Source: a virus. Taken from it: DNA of 48,945 bases. The notes below the pieces were generated by a model. The model was not told where the DNA came from, ran no database searches, and saw only the letters and a program-made list of their open reading frames with translations. How positions within the stretch are numbered: position 1 is the first letter of the stretch; every line of letters begins with the position of its first letter. Of this stretch, positions 13,810 to 20,224 are shown in pieces. The stretch lies in the IMG/VR virus record IMGVR_UViG_3300035183_000242, positions 1 to 48,945 of that record; one strand, written 5' to 3'. The position numbers and the translations under genes are program-made.

Positions 13810-14681
13810 ACGTCCACCTCGCCAAATCCGTCCGAGTCAAGGGACGTTTCCTGCTCTTTCGCTTCCATGCCCTTGATTGCTGTCATAAACGGCGTAAGGG
13901 AGCCGGGACGTGTCACAAACTCTGGAGTAGCCTTGTCGTAAGCCTTCAAAATTTGCGAAATGGTAAACCGCTCCTCATACCACTCATTGAATGTTGCAAT
14001 CCAGTCAAACACCCTCGACCCTCTCCGTTTCGAGGAGGGAATTTGTCGAGTGCAAAAAACATAAGCATCACAATAAGATTGTAGGTGTTCTGGAATTGCA
14101 TCCCGATTTTCATAGGTCATTAGGGTCTTATTTGTGGACGCCTTGAACTGGTCTTTTAGGGACTTGGTGAAATTCGCGTCGGTAGTATCTTCTTTCTTAG
14201 GTTTCTTTCTATGTACGATGTCGATATTTTCGACCCCAGATGTCGAATTGTTCGACATCTGGGGTCGAGAAGTTAGACCCCTAGTGTCCGTAACCTCGAC
14301 CGCAGAAACCTCGTCGGCTGGCAATTCTTTCATTCGGAGGGAGTAATACTTTTTCACCCGCGCGGCGTCATGGGCATCGACTTCAACGGTCAAAATGCCG
14401 TGGGTTACAGCGCGGCGCAACCCATCAATAACAGTGTCTTTAGACAGACCTGTTCCCGCATCGAGGCGAGTACCATCCCTAGCAACTCTGCCAGACATAA
14501 ATTCATCAAGCGTGATTCGCTTCGGAAGGCCAAATTCACTGTACCCCCAAGTGTGCCGAAGGGTGTACAAAACCACCTTCAACTCCCCCAATGAGTCGAT
14601 TATCGGAAGTAAGTCAATCAACTCATTAGGAAGCTTTGACCAATTTTGCCTTGGGGTGTCAAATCCCCTGAACGTGTTCAT
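13806..14681 (-). CDS. Phage replication initiation protein (lambda O-type N-terminal domain)
   Basis: A 291-aa protein. The first 120 residues resemble the winged-helix DNA-binding domain of phage replication proteins O/RepA-like: W-x-KLPNELIDLLP, ELKVVLYTLRHTWGY, ITLDEFMSGR, GTGLSKDTVIDGLRRAV. The middle (about 130-170) is low-complexity and carries a perfect 17-bp-arm hairpin in its DNA (14231-14267), as lambda O carries the origin inside its gene. The C-terminal domain probably contacts the helicase. The ATG overlaps the preceding gene's stop. The DnaB gene is two genes downstream, so this is a complete initiator-helicase module. Confidence 0.85.
   Translation of the reverse strand: MNTFRGFDTPRQNWSKLPNELIDLLPIIDSLGELKVVLYTLRHTWGYSEFGLPKRITLDEFMSGRVARDGTRLDAGTGLSKDTVIDGLRRAVTHGILTVEVDAHDAARVKKYYSLRMKELPADEVSAVEVTDTRGLTSRPQMSNNSTSGVENIDIVHRKKPKKEDTTDANFTKSLKDQFKASTNKTLMTYENRDAIPEHLQSYCDAYVFCTRQIPSSKRRGSRVFDWIATFNEWYEERFTISQILKAYDKATPEFVTRPGSLTPFMTAIKGMEAKEQETSLDSDGFGEVDV
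14231..14267. other. Perfect inverted repeat inside the initiator gene; candidate replication origin
   Basis: CGACCCCAGATGTCGAA, a 3-base centre TTG, and its exact complement: 17-bp arms (14231-14247 and 14251-14267). The flank 14201-14230 is pyrimidine-rich and AT-richer with a further short palindrome TCGATATTTTCGA. It lies in the non-conserved linker region of the initiator, the place where lambdoid origins sit. Codon constraint does not explain perfect symmetry. It could alternatively be a transcriptional operator. Confidence 0.6.
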
Positions 14682-15034
14682 TTCACATCAACGATGTCAT
14701 AGTTAACGTGCGACATCGGGACGCCAGACAACATGACCGAGAACCAAATTGCCGCCTGCGCCTTTCGGTGGGATGAGAAAACCGTGTACTCCTTCGAGTC
14801 CTCCGCCAAAATCAATTGTTTCGCGCGCAAGGTGCGCTTTTCAAGGCGCATCTCCCCAAATGGAACACAGAGCATGGGCCGTCCGGTATTGATGTCAACG
14901 ACATAGCACTCTTTCGGGCTGTCTGGTACGGTGTAAATCCGTCTGCGATTTTTGCGGCGAGCAAAGCGGTTCTGGCCCTGGAAATTACCTCGTCCAAATC
15001 CCGACGTTCTTGACTTGCCTCTCCAGTCTGACAT
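14678..15034 (-). CDS. Hypothetical basic protein preceding the initiator
   Basis: A 118-aa protein. The second ATG (15034) is about 7 bases from GGAG, while the first (15040) nearly touches it. The N-terminal 30 residues are very basic and glycine/aromatic-rich (RGKSRTSGFGRGNFQGQNRFARRKNRRR), typical of nucleic-acid-binding tails. The rest is a compact alpha/beta segment. It is the first gene of the replication transcript, directly after a long structured leader. Function unknown; RNA or DNA binding is an inference from composition. Confidence 0.72.
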   Translation of the reverse strand: MSDWRGKSRTSGFGRGNFQGQNRFARRKNRRRIYTVPDSPKECYVVDINTGRPMLCVPFGEMRLEKRTLRAKQLILAEDSKEYTVFSSHRKAQAAIWFSVMLSGVPMSHVNYDIVDVK

Positions 15035-15070
15035 TTTCATACTCCTTGTAGTAGTGAATTAGCCAAACAA

Positions 15071-15182
15071 AACAGGTTGGCTTTTCTCTACCCGTTACCG
15101 ACGGCATTTGCAAGGGGGCGGTACTAAAGACGAAGCGTTTAACGCAAGACTTTGGTAACCGGTAGAGAGAAACTAACCTGTT
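15071..15182 (-). ncRNA. Structured leader or small RNA with a 29-bp stem
   Basis: Bases 15071-15099 pair with 15154-15182 over 29 positions with only two mismatches and two wobble pairs, enclosing a 54-base loop that includes a GCG-TTTAA-CGC mini-hairpin. It is read from the promoter 15234-15262 and ends 25 bases before the SD of 14678-15034, so it forms the 5' leader of the replication operon. No open frame of note crosses it. It could be a cis-regulatory RNA, a processed small RNA, or as DNA a cruciform. It matches no riboswitch class I know. Confidence 0.6.
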
Positions 15183-15233
15183 CGAGACAAAAGTATTCTG
15201 CTGTGCCGTTCAGCGTTTACTTGCGTTGATCTT

Positions 15234-15262
15234 ATTTTAGAATATCTATTCTGAAAAGTCAA
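15234..15262 (-). promoter_or_regulatory. Sigma70 promoter of the replication operon, with inverted repeat
   Basis: Minus strand: -35 TTGACT (15262-15257), 17-base spacer, -10 TAAAAT (15239-15234). AGAATA-TC-TATTCT (15239-15252) inside the spacer is a likely operator. Transcription would start near 15227 and run through the structured leader. Confidence 0.82.
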
Positions 15263-15273
15263 GAGGAAAAGAC

Positions 15274-15302
15274 AGACCGCCCGATAGGAGGTCGGGCGGT
15301 CT
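15274..15302 (-). terminator. Hairpin terminator with CCTCC loop
   Basis: AGACCGCCCGA (minus strand, 15302-15292), loop CCTCCTA, complement back to 15274: 11-bp perfect stem, followed by GTCTTTTCC. It lies between 15375-15614 and the replication promoter. The stem shares AGACCGCCC with the terminator at 16343-16365; the loop on the mRNA is anti-Shine-Dalgarno. Confidence 0.68.
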
Positions 15303-15374
15303 CGCGTGGTAGGTTTTGGCCGCTCCACGCGCATCCAATTTAGATAGTAGCATAAAACTCCCTAACATTCAATA

Positions 15375-15614
15375 CTAGAGTGAATGAATTTTTTTAGATA
15401 TTGTGGAGGCTATACCATTCGAGACCTTCTCATACAAACCGCCACCATGCCAGATTCCATGACCGCTGGGAGTGTCCGTGTACACGGTTGAATCCTCATA
15501 GCCCGGCATCGGACAGTCCGCATCCCCAAGGGGGATGAGGTTGCCAGTCTGGACGCCACGCGCCAACTGTATCTCAGTCGGGTCGCCAATAATCAATTTG
15601 AGGATGTTCAACAT
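15375..15614 (-). CDS. Small hypothetical protein
   Basis: A 79-aa protein starting MLNILKLIIGDPTEIQLARG at 15614; SD is modest (AGGTAC, 6 bases). Hydrophobic N-terminus, then a Gly/Pro-rich middle (DCPMPGYEDSTVYTDTPSGHG). Own promoter at 15633-15661 and terminator at 15274-15302, so it is a monocistronic unit beside the regulator gene. Function unknown. Confidence 0.6.
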   Translation of the reverse strand: MLNILKLIIGDPTEIQLARGVQTGNLIPLGDADCPMPGYEDSTVYTDTPSGHGIWHGGGLYEKVSNGIASTISKKIHSL

Positions 15615-15632
15615 AATGTACCTATTGACACC

Positions 15633-15661
15633 ATTCTATTTTACCTATCCATGATAGTCAA
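15633..15661 (-). promoter_or_regulatory. Sigma70 promoter for 15375-15614
   Basis: Minus strand: -35 TTGACT (15661-15656), 17-base spacer, -10 TAGAAT (15638-15633). It overlaps the 3' end of the regulator gene 15641-15964. Confidence 0.78.
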
Positions 15662-15964
15662 GGGTTTTACTGGAGCAATTTTCACCTGCTTCTGACAGGC
15701 TGGCAACTCCACACGACCTTTCTTGGTGAGATAAACAGTGCGAGGTTGCACGACCTTGCCAGTCATCAAGGCTCCAACGTAGCCCTTCCCTATTAGGTTC
15801 TTCAATACCCGGCCAACCACCGAGGATGAAACTGGCTTACCATATCGGTCTTTCAACGCAACTGCGATGTCCCTAAAAGATGGGCTGAATGGGTTGGCCT
15901 TCTTGTACGAGGCGATGTAGCAAAGCACAGTAGCCTCTTGCGAATCCAATACGTTCTTTTTCAT
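15641..15964 (-). CDS. Winged-helix DNA-binding protein (LexA N-terminal-like), putative regulator
   Basis: A 107-aa protein starting MKKNVLDSQEATVLCYI at 15964 after AGGAGAAGA; the longer frame to 16015 crosses the promoter -10. Residues 15-75 fit a winged helix: ATVLCYIASY, FSPSFRDIAVALKDRYG, SSSVVGRVLKNLIGKGYVG, close to the LexA DNA-binding layout. No protease domain. It is placed at the boundary between replication and late genes with several palindromes nearby (15239-15252, 16280-16303), so it is a candidate phage repressor or switch protein. Confidence 0.75.
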   Translation of the reverse strand: MKKNVLDSQEATVLCYIASYKKANPFSPSFRDIAVALKDRYGKPVSSSVVGRVLKNLIGKGYVGALMTGKVVQPRTVYLTKKGRVELPACQKQVKIAPVKPLTIMDR

Positions 15965-15994
15965 TCTTCTCCTGACAATCCTTGCCCAGTCGTC

Positions 15995-16022
15995 ATTATA
16001 TAGCAAATCCCCCAAATTACAA
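15995..16022 (-). promoter_or_regulatory. Promoter for the winged-helix regulator
   Basis: Minus strand: perfect -10 TATAAT (16000-15995) about 30 bases before the start codon. The -35 is weak (TTGTAA, 16022-16017, 16-base spacer), which suggests it may need activation. Confidence 0.55.
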
Positions 16023-16138
16023 AAGTATCACTCTATACAATTTGGCTCAAATTGGCATTTGACTTCCAGAACGATTTTGCGCCATTTTGCCTTTATGGGT
16101 GTATTTAGTAGTGGATTCTCCAACAAAATCGCCCACAA

Positions 16139-16240
16139 TCAATCCTGAGCGTGTTTATATGCCTTGCAGGGAGCAAATGGCGTGGCCCCCGTTGAAATCA
16201 TAAGCAGGCAGAGCAAGGTACCTCCAATCAGCCAGCCCAT
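16139..16240 (-). CDS. Possible 33-aa membrane peptide
   Basis: Short frame MGWLIGGTLLCLLMIST...PFAPCKAYKHAQD: a hydrophobic N-terminal segment then Pro/Cys and a charged end, like a very small signal-anchored or lipoprotein-type peptide. There is no clear SD. It lies downstream of the lysis terminator, so it would need another promoter. The rest of 16023-16279 shows nothing else. Confidence 0.3.
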   Translation of the reverse strand: MGWLIGGTLLCLLMISTGATPFAPCKAYKHAQD

Positions 16241-16279
16241 AATCGGTTATATCTACGGAAATTTCCGCCCAGGGTTGTG

Positions 16280-16303
16280 GATTCTGTGAAACTTCACAGA
16301 ATC
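16280..16303. promoter_or_regulatory. Candidate operator: GATTCTGTGAA-AC-TTCACAGAATC
   Basis: A perfect inverted repeat with 11-bp arms and a 2-base centre, followed at 16309 by a second palindrome GTATAAA-C-TTTATAC. The TGTGAA-n2-TTCACA core recurs at 46127-46140, also intergenic. On the plus strand TTCACA and TATACA (16317-16322) are 17 bases apart and could be a rightward promoter, though no rightward gene follows. Confidence 0.55.
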
Positions 16304-16342
16304 TCGGTATAAACTTTATACATAACCTTATACTAAAAAATA

Positions 16343-16365
16343 AGACCGCCCAACTTGGGCGGTCT
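16343..16365 (-). terminator. Strong rho-independent terminator of the late operon
   Basis: AGACCGCCCAA-G-TTGGGCGGTCT on the minus strand, 11-bp perfect arms, followed by TATTTTTTAG. It is 8 bases after the holin-candidate stop, the last late gene. Confidence 0.88.
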
Positions 16366-16372
16366 GTTGTTG

Positions 16373-16858
16373 TCACGATTGCCTGAACACGGTCGGGTTG
16401 ATGGCTCGGCCCAAGCCGTTGTACACGCCCTGAATGATGAACTTGTAGAGCAAAGTCGCTGTCAGAAACCACGCCGACAAAACCGCATACATCGGCACAA
16501 GCCAGGCGTTCATGAAAATCTGAATATTCTGGCCGAGGTCTGGACCAAAGTCGGGCCAAAGAGGTAAGGTCTGTGGGTAGAAGACCCAGGCCAACACGCC
16601 GCCGGCAATATAGACAATGGCCTGCATGTATTCGTCGCGCCATGCGATTTTCGCCTTGGTCGTCAATTCAATGGCGAGGCGAAAAAGCGAAACGAACCCA
16701 GTGACGCAGAAGCCGACAATTAGAATCTGGGCCGCCGTCAGGTTCAGGCCGGGGACGCCCTCGTCGTGCGAAGGAGAGAGCGCGAACGCGGGCGAGGCCA
16801 TCAAGAGCATCAAGCCCAAGATGGCAAGAGCGAAGTAGAAGCGATACGAAGTCTTCAT
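16373..16858 (-). CDS. Membrane protein, candidate holin
   Basis: A 161-aa protein, SD AAGGAATTGCAAG before the ATG at 16858. An N-terminal signal-like segment (FALAILGLMLLMASPAFA) is followed by three further hydrophobic segments (ILIVGFCVTGFVSLF, AIVYIAGGVLAWVFY, WLVPMYAVLSAWFLTATLLY). Final gene of the lysis block, before a strong terminator, which suits a holin. It is longer than most holins and no holin family is recognised, so a different membrane role is possible. The ATG overlaps the stop of 16855-17793. Confidence 0.65.
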   Translation of the reverse strand: MKTSYRFYFALAILGLMLLMASPAFALSPSHDEGVPGLNLTAAQILIVGFCVTGFVSLFRLAIELTTKAKIAWRDEYMQAIVYIAGGVLAWVFYPQTLPLWPDFGPDLGQNIQIFMNAWLVPMYAVLSAWFLTATLLYKFIIQGVYNGLGRAINPTVFRQS

Positions 16859-17793
16859 CTTGCAATTCCTTTCAAGTTGAATATGACTGAATACAATACC
16901 TGCGGGTCAAAGGGCTTTCCAATCATCCTTGATTTCCATTCAAGGATTTCACTGTCCTTTTCGACATCGCAGGCCCATTCAAGAGCATAATACTCCCTTC
17001 CTTTTGGGAAATCAAGCAAGTCAATTGGGAATTTCATCAACTCCTTGTAACGCTCCCAACTTCTTGCCGACTTCAAATCATTGATGCCAGTGCCGGTCTG
17101 TGGTGGAATATTCTCTCCAAACATAACAGTGGGGATGCCCATTGCAACACAGGCAAAGGCATAGGTCTGCGCCGCAACCACAACATCTGCATCCTTAGCG
17201 TCAGAGAAGTTCAAATTCGGCAGGCCTTGGATGTACTCCACCCCATCCACACGACACAAACCATTGTTCTCCAAAGTGTTCAGGTGTCTAACTCGCAGCG
17301 AAAAGCCGTGAACCTTCGCAAGATTTTGGAGGATGGCAAATGCTCTCTGGTTTGCATCTTTGTACGCGGGAGGGATGAAACCGTTATTGTTCGGGTGGAT
17401 GGGAGCAAACAGAACGGTCTCGATTTTCTCGGATTTCCTGAATGGCTGAATGTCGCAATACGACCAACCAGAAACGACAATTCTTTTGTCAACGCCATAG
17501 GCGCGAAGGACATCCACATGTCCTTTCGCTGAAACAAAAATCGTATCCACTTCTCTGGGCAATGGAACAAATCCATCCCATGCCACCACAGGTCTAGCGG
17601 CATGAGGATAAATCAGAACCCTGCTTCCTTTGCAGCGGGCCTGGCGGACTTTTGCAATTTGGCCGGGCGTGCCGAGGTCAAACATGTAAATGTCAGCAGG
17701 GTGTCTTTTTTCCATCCCTGCTCGTATCAAAGCCCCCTCATAGGCCTGCCCCTTTCTTTGATGGTTATACAACCAATACGTCTTTGGTCTCAT
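16855..17793 (-). CDS. GT-B-fold glycosyltransferase-like protein
   Basis: A 312-aa protein starting MRPKTYWLYNHQ at 17793, overlapping the previous stop (ATGA). Two Rossmann-like halves: DTIFVSAKGHVDVLRAYGV and VLFAPIHPNNNG, then DADVVVAAQTYAFACVAMGIPTVMFGENIPPQTG, the segment order of GT-B transferases related to polysaccharide and teichoic-acid enzymes. The acceptor is unknown. Its location among lysis genes is unusual; it might modify the host surface or virion proteins. Confidence 0.65.
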   Translation of the reverse strand: MRPKTYWLYNHQRKGQAYEGALIRAGMEKRHPADIYMFDLGTPGQIAKVRQARCKGSRVLIYPHAARPVVAWDGFVPLPREVDTIFVSAKGHVDVLRAYGVDKRIVVSGWSYCDIQPFRKSEKIETVLFAPIHPNNNGFIPPAYKDANQRAFAILQNLAKVHGFSLRVRHLNTLENNGLCRVDGVEYIQGLPNLNFSDAKDADVVVAAQTYAFACVAMGIPTVMFGENIPPQTGTGINDLKSARSWERYKELMKFPIDLLDFPKGREYYALEWACDVEKDSEILEWKSRMIGKPFDPQVLYSVIFNLKGIAR

Positions 17794-18587
17794 TTCCTGA
17801 CCGTATCCTTCATCTGTACCCAACCGCGAAGGGTGAGACCCCATTCTCCGCTCAATTCGGAAACAAATAAAGCCTCTCCCTCGTGGGCAACATAGCCAGA
17901 CTTTTTGGCTGATTTATTCGGCGAACACCTGAGAACAGACCTGCGAAGCACAGTCACCCAAAATTCGTTGGATGGTTTGGGCGGAACATAGGGAGGCAGT
18001 TCAGATAGGAACGAATGGACATACTGCCTTCGAAGCCACATGCCTGTGCAATTACCATTCGCGCGAACACGCCCAAATGGGCTCCAGAGCGGCTGATAAA
18101 TCAACCCCGCCTTGGTGTAATGCGTGACATTCTTCTTGTTGGTCGCATACGAAACAATGTACAGCCAAGGGTGCGTCATTGGAGAGTAGAGGGAGAGGTC
18201 GTCCACAACGGGTATCGTTTCGATGTTGTAATAGCCTTTATCCTCGTCCACAATCTTGACGATGTTTTGCTTACCGGGTTCGTAGGCCATGCTCCCAATG
18301 AGGATGGAGGGCCAACGCCAAAGGCCGTTCTTCCCGTCTTTGGCATAGAACATAAAGCCTGGATTCTCATGCACGGCATATTGCTCTTTTTCGGTGATGG
18401 AATAGCCATCAACTCCAGTATTCACCATCCGCCAATGGACTTTCTCTGGAGAATCCAGAGCAATCCAGTTGGTCACGCCAGAGCAATTTCCATCCTGTGG
18501 CGTCCAACAAAGTCCAAACTGGTCGAGGTCGTCCTGTCCGGGACCTTTCTCGACTTCCCAAAGGCGTTTCAATATCGCGTATGTCAT
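17790..18587 (-). CDS. SH3-domain protein of the lysis block
   Basis: A 265-aa protein; the ATG overlaps the endolysin stop (ATGA). Residues 1-205 are unassigned, with many Trp/Tyr residues (WLYIVSYATNKKNV, GMWLRRQYVHSF), a composition seen in sugar-binding domains. The last 55 residues (VLRRSVLRCSPNKSAKKSGYVAHEGEALF...GWVQM) look like a bacterial SH3 domain that binds cell walls. Probably assists the GH25 lysozyme or is a second wall-active protein. Confidence 0.65.
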   Translation of the reverse strand: MTYAILKRLWEVEKGPGQDDLDQFGLCWTPQDGNCSGVTNWIALDSPEKVHWRMVNTGVDGYSITEKEQYAVHENPGFMFYAKDGKNGLWRWPSILIGSMAYEPGKQNIVKIVDEDKGYYNIETIPVVDDLSLYSPMTHPWLYIVSYATNKKNVTHYTKAGLIYQPLWSPFGRVRANGNCTGMWLRRQYVHSFLSELPPYVPPKPSNEFWVTVLRRSVLRCSPNKSAKKSGYVAHEGEALFVSELSGEWGLTLRGWVQMKDTVRK

Positions 18588-19552
18588 GGTTCAATCCTTT
18601 CTGCTTTATCGCTTCCATTGTAGCGGATGGCAATCCAGCCAGACCCATCACCCATCTTGCCCCAAATGTCTTTATCATTCCCAATGGTCGTTTCAATGGC
18701 GCTGGAGATAGTTACTGTTGAGTTGTAGGGAATTTTCGCAACAAAGGGATAGTTTACGCCAGGCCCGCTTCGAATGCGAACATACGGGGCAGAAATCACA
18801 CGATAGCTGGCAGGGAAGTCCGGCGGCTGGCCCTGTTCTTCTTCCTCGTCAATTTTAAGGCCAAGAACGCGCAAGCCATAGTCTGAAATCACATTCAGGT
18901 CATTGGCGTGATACCCATTGACGCGGCCCTTCTCACTGTACTGCCACATAACCCACTCATCCGACTTCCAGCCACCAGGCATGGACAGTGGTTTATCGTT
19001 GGCATCGGTAAACCAACTAAACGGATAACTAGCGACCCAGAGCGGATAGTCTCGGCACCAAGAGGGGTAGACCATCTTGCGCGTTTTCCTACCCTTCTCG
19101 TCCAAAACAGTATCTACCCAAGAGGTGAATTTCCACGCCCCGGCATTCGTGTAAATCATGGGCTTTTTCCCAAAGTGCAACTCAACAATGTCAAGCCAAG
19201 TCTTGATTTGAGAAGACCAATCCCGACCGCCCATGTTTACCGACATCTCGACATCAAGAATGGGAATTCCCAACGTACCAAGGCCGCCCAACTGCTCAAT
19301 CGTTTCAACATAGTGCATGGCCTGTTCGTAAATCGAGTTCGGGCGCAAAAAGTGATACAGGGCATAGCGGATTGACAAATCCATTGCGCCCTGAACATAA
19401 TCATCAACATGGTCGTCAACATACCTCTTGACGCCCCTGACATTCCAATCCGTGGCCTTGAAGATTTCTGCGGTCACGCCAACATCATGAACAACAGGCC
19501 ACTCCCCTCCATAGTAGTCGTACACGGCTGGCAATTTCAATTTAAACGGCAT
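18584..19552 (-). CDS. Endolysin: GH25-type lysozyme with SH3b cell-wall-binding domain
   Basis: A 322-aa protein starting MPFKLKLPAVYDYYGG at 19552 (SD AAGGAAGG); the frame to 19600 overlaps the previous gene. Residues 1-220 form a GH25-like barrel: D12 region, IPILDVEM with acidic D100 and E102, MIYTNAGAW, YPLWVASY and MWQYSEKGRVNG. Residues 245-322 are SH3b-like (VRIRSGPGVNYPFVAKIPYNS). It cuts the glycan strands of peptidoglycan at the end of infection. Two small membrane genes precede it and a holin candidate follows. Confidence 0.85.
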   Translation of the reverse strand: MPFKLKLPAVYDYYGGEWPVVHDVGVTAEIFKATDWNVRGVKRYVDDHVDDYVQGAMDLSIRYALYHFLRPNSIYEQAMHYVETIEQLGGLGTLGIPILDVEMSVNMGGRDWSSQIKTWLDIVELHFGKKPMIYTNAGAWKFTSWVDTVLDEKGRKTRKMVYPSWCRDYPLWVASYPFSWFTDANDKPLSMPGGWKSDEWVMWQYSEKGRVNGYHANDLNVISDYGLRVLGLKIDEEEEQGQPPDFPASYRVISAPYVRIRSGPGVNYPFVAKIPYNSTVTISSAIETTIGNDKDIWGKMGDGSGWIAIRYNGSDKAERIEP

Positions 19553-19553
19553 T

Positions 19554-19970
19554 TCAAACCTTCCTTTCAAGGGCTGCAATTCGAGCTTCCAATTCCACAA
19601 TTTTGGACCGGAGGGCTATATTCTCACGTCGGAGATTTTTATTCTCCAAAGTAATCAACGCTTCTCGTTTTTTACATTCTTCCCATTGAGAAATAAGCAA
19701 CTTGTTTTGATTTGTCAGAACCTCGTTTTGAAACTTCATTTCATTGTACAACGCAGACCAAGCCTCTGTGATATTGGCGGAGAACTCGCCCTCCACCTTT
19801 TTTCTTTCAATGTTGACATGCGCATCACTCTCCGGCTTCTTGAACTTGAAGTTCAAATACTGCGAGAATAGGCTAAACAACCCACTCATAAAACTGGCAA
19901 TAACCACATCCGTGAGCAAGGACGCCGTGTCTACTTGGTGCTGTATAAAGTTCCTAATCGTGTGCATCAT
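19554..19970 (-). CDS. Membrane-anchored coiled-coil protein, possible i-spanin-like lysis protein
   Basis: A 138-aa protein starting at 19970 or 19967 (two ATGs). Residues 15-45 contain one hydrophobic segment (LTDVVIASFMSGLFSLFSQYL); from 60 to the end it is a long coiled coil (NEVLTNQNKLLISQWEECKKREALITLENKNLRRENIALRSK...). One membrane helix plus periplasmic coiled coil is the layout of inner-membrane spanins (Rz). The stop is next to the endolysin start. No o-spanin lipoprotein is clear. Confidence 0.68.
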   Translation of the reverse strand: MMHTIRNFIQHQVDTASLLTDVVIASFMSGLFSLFSQYLNFKFKKPESDAHVNIERKKVEGEFSANITEAWSALYNEMKFQNEVLTNQNKLLISQWEECKKREALITLENKNLRRENIALRSKIVELEARIAALERKV

Positions 19971-20152
19971 TGTTTCGGTCTCCAGGCTTTATAGAGTTTT
20001 TCATTCAATGGGCGGATGAAGGCCGGAACCCCATGCACCAGAAACGCCAAGAAACTGTTGGGAAGGTTCGCGCCAAAAGCGCAAATTCGCTGCCAATTAT
20101 TCACGACCCACGGGACAATCCAATTTACGACTTCATCAAAAAACAAGAGCAA
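19967..20152 (-). CDS. Small membrane protein, possible holin or antiholin
   Basis: A 61-aa frame whose only start codons are TTG (20152 chosen, 8 bases after GAGG). It has a hydrophobic N-terminus (LLLFFDEVVNWIVPWVV), a second mildly hydrophobic segment (SFLAFLVHGVPAFI) and a charged tail, and its stop overlaps the next ATG (ATGA). Size and coupling to lysis genes fit a small holin or antiholin. The unusual start lowers confidence. Confidence 0.5.
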   Translation of the reverse strand: MLLFFDEVVNWIVPWVVNNWQRICAFGANLPNSFLAFLVHGVPAFIRPLNEKLYKAWRPKQ

Positions 20153-20224
20153 AAATGCAAACCTCGACCATCAAGGCCAGATTGACGTAGAAGATTGCGC
20201 GATGATATTCCATAAATCTATTCC

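Noticed and set aside
16155-16643. 162-codon minus-strand frame
   Set aside because: It overlaps the holin candidate in another frame, is Arg/Cys-rich, has no SD and runs through the terminator at 16343-16365.
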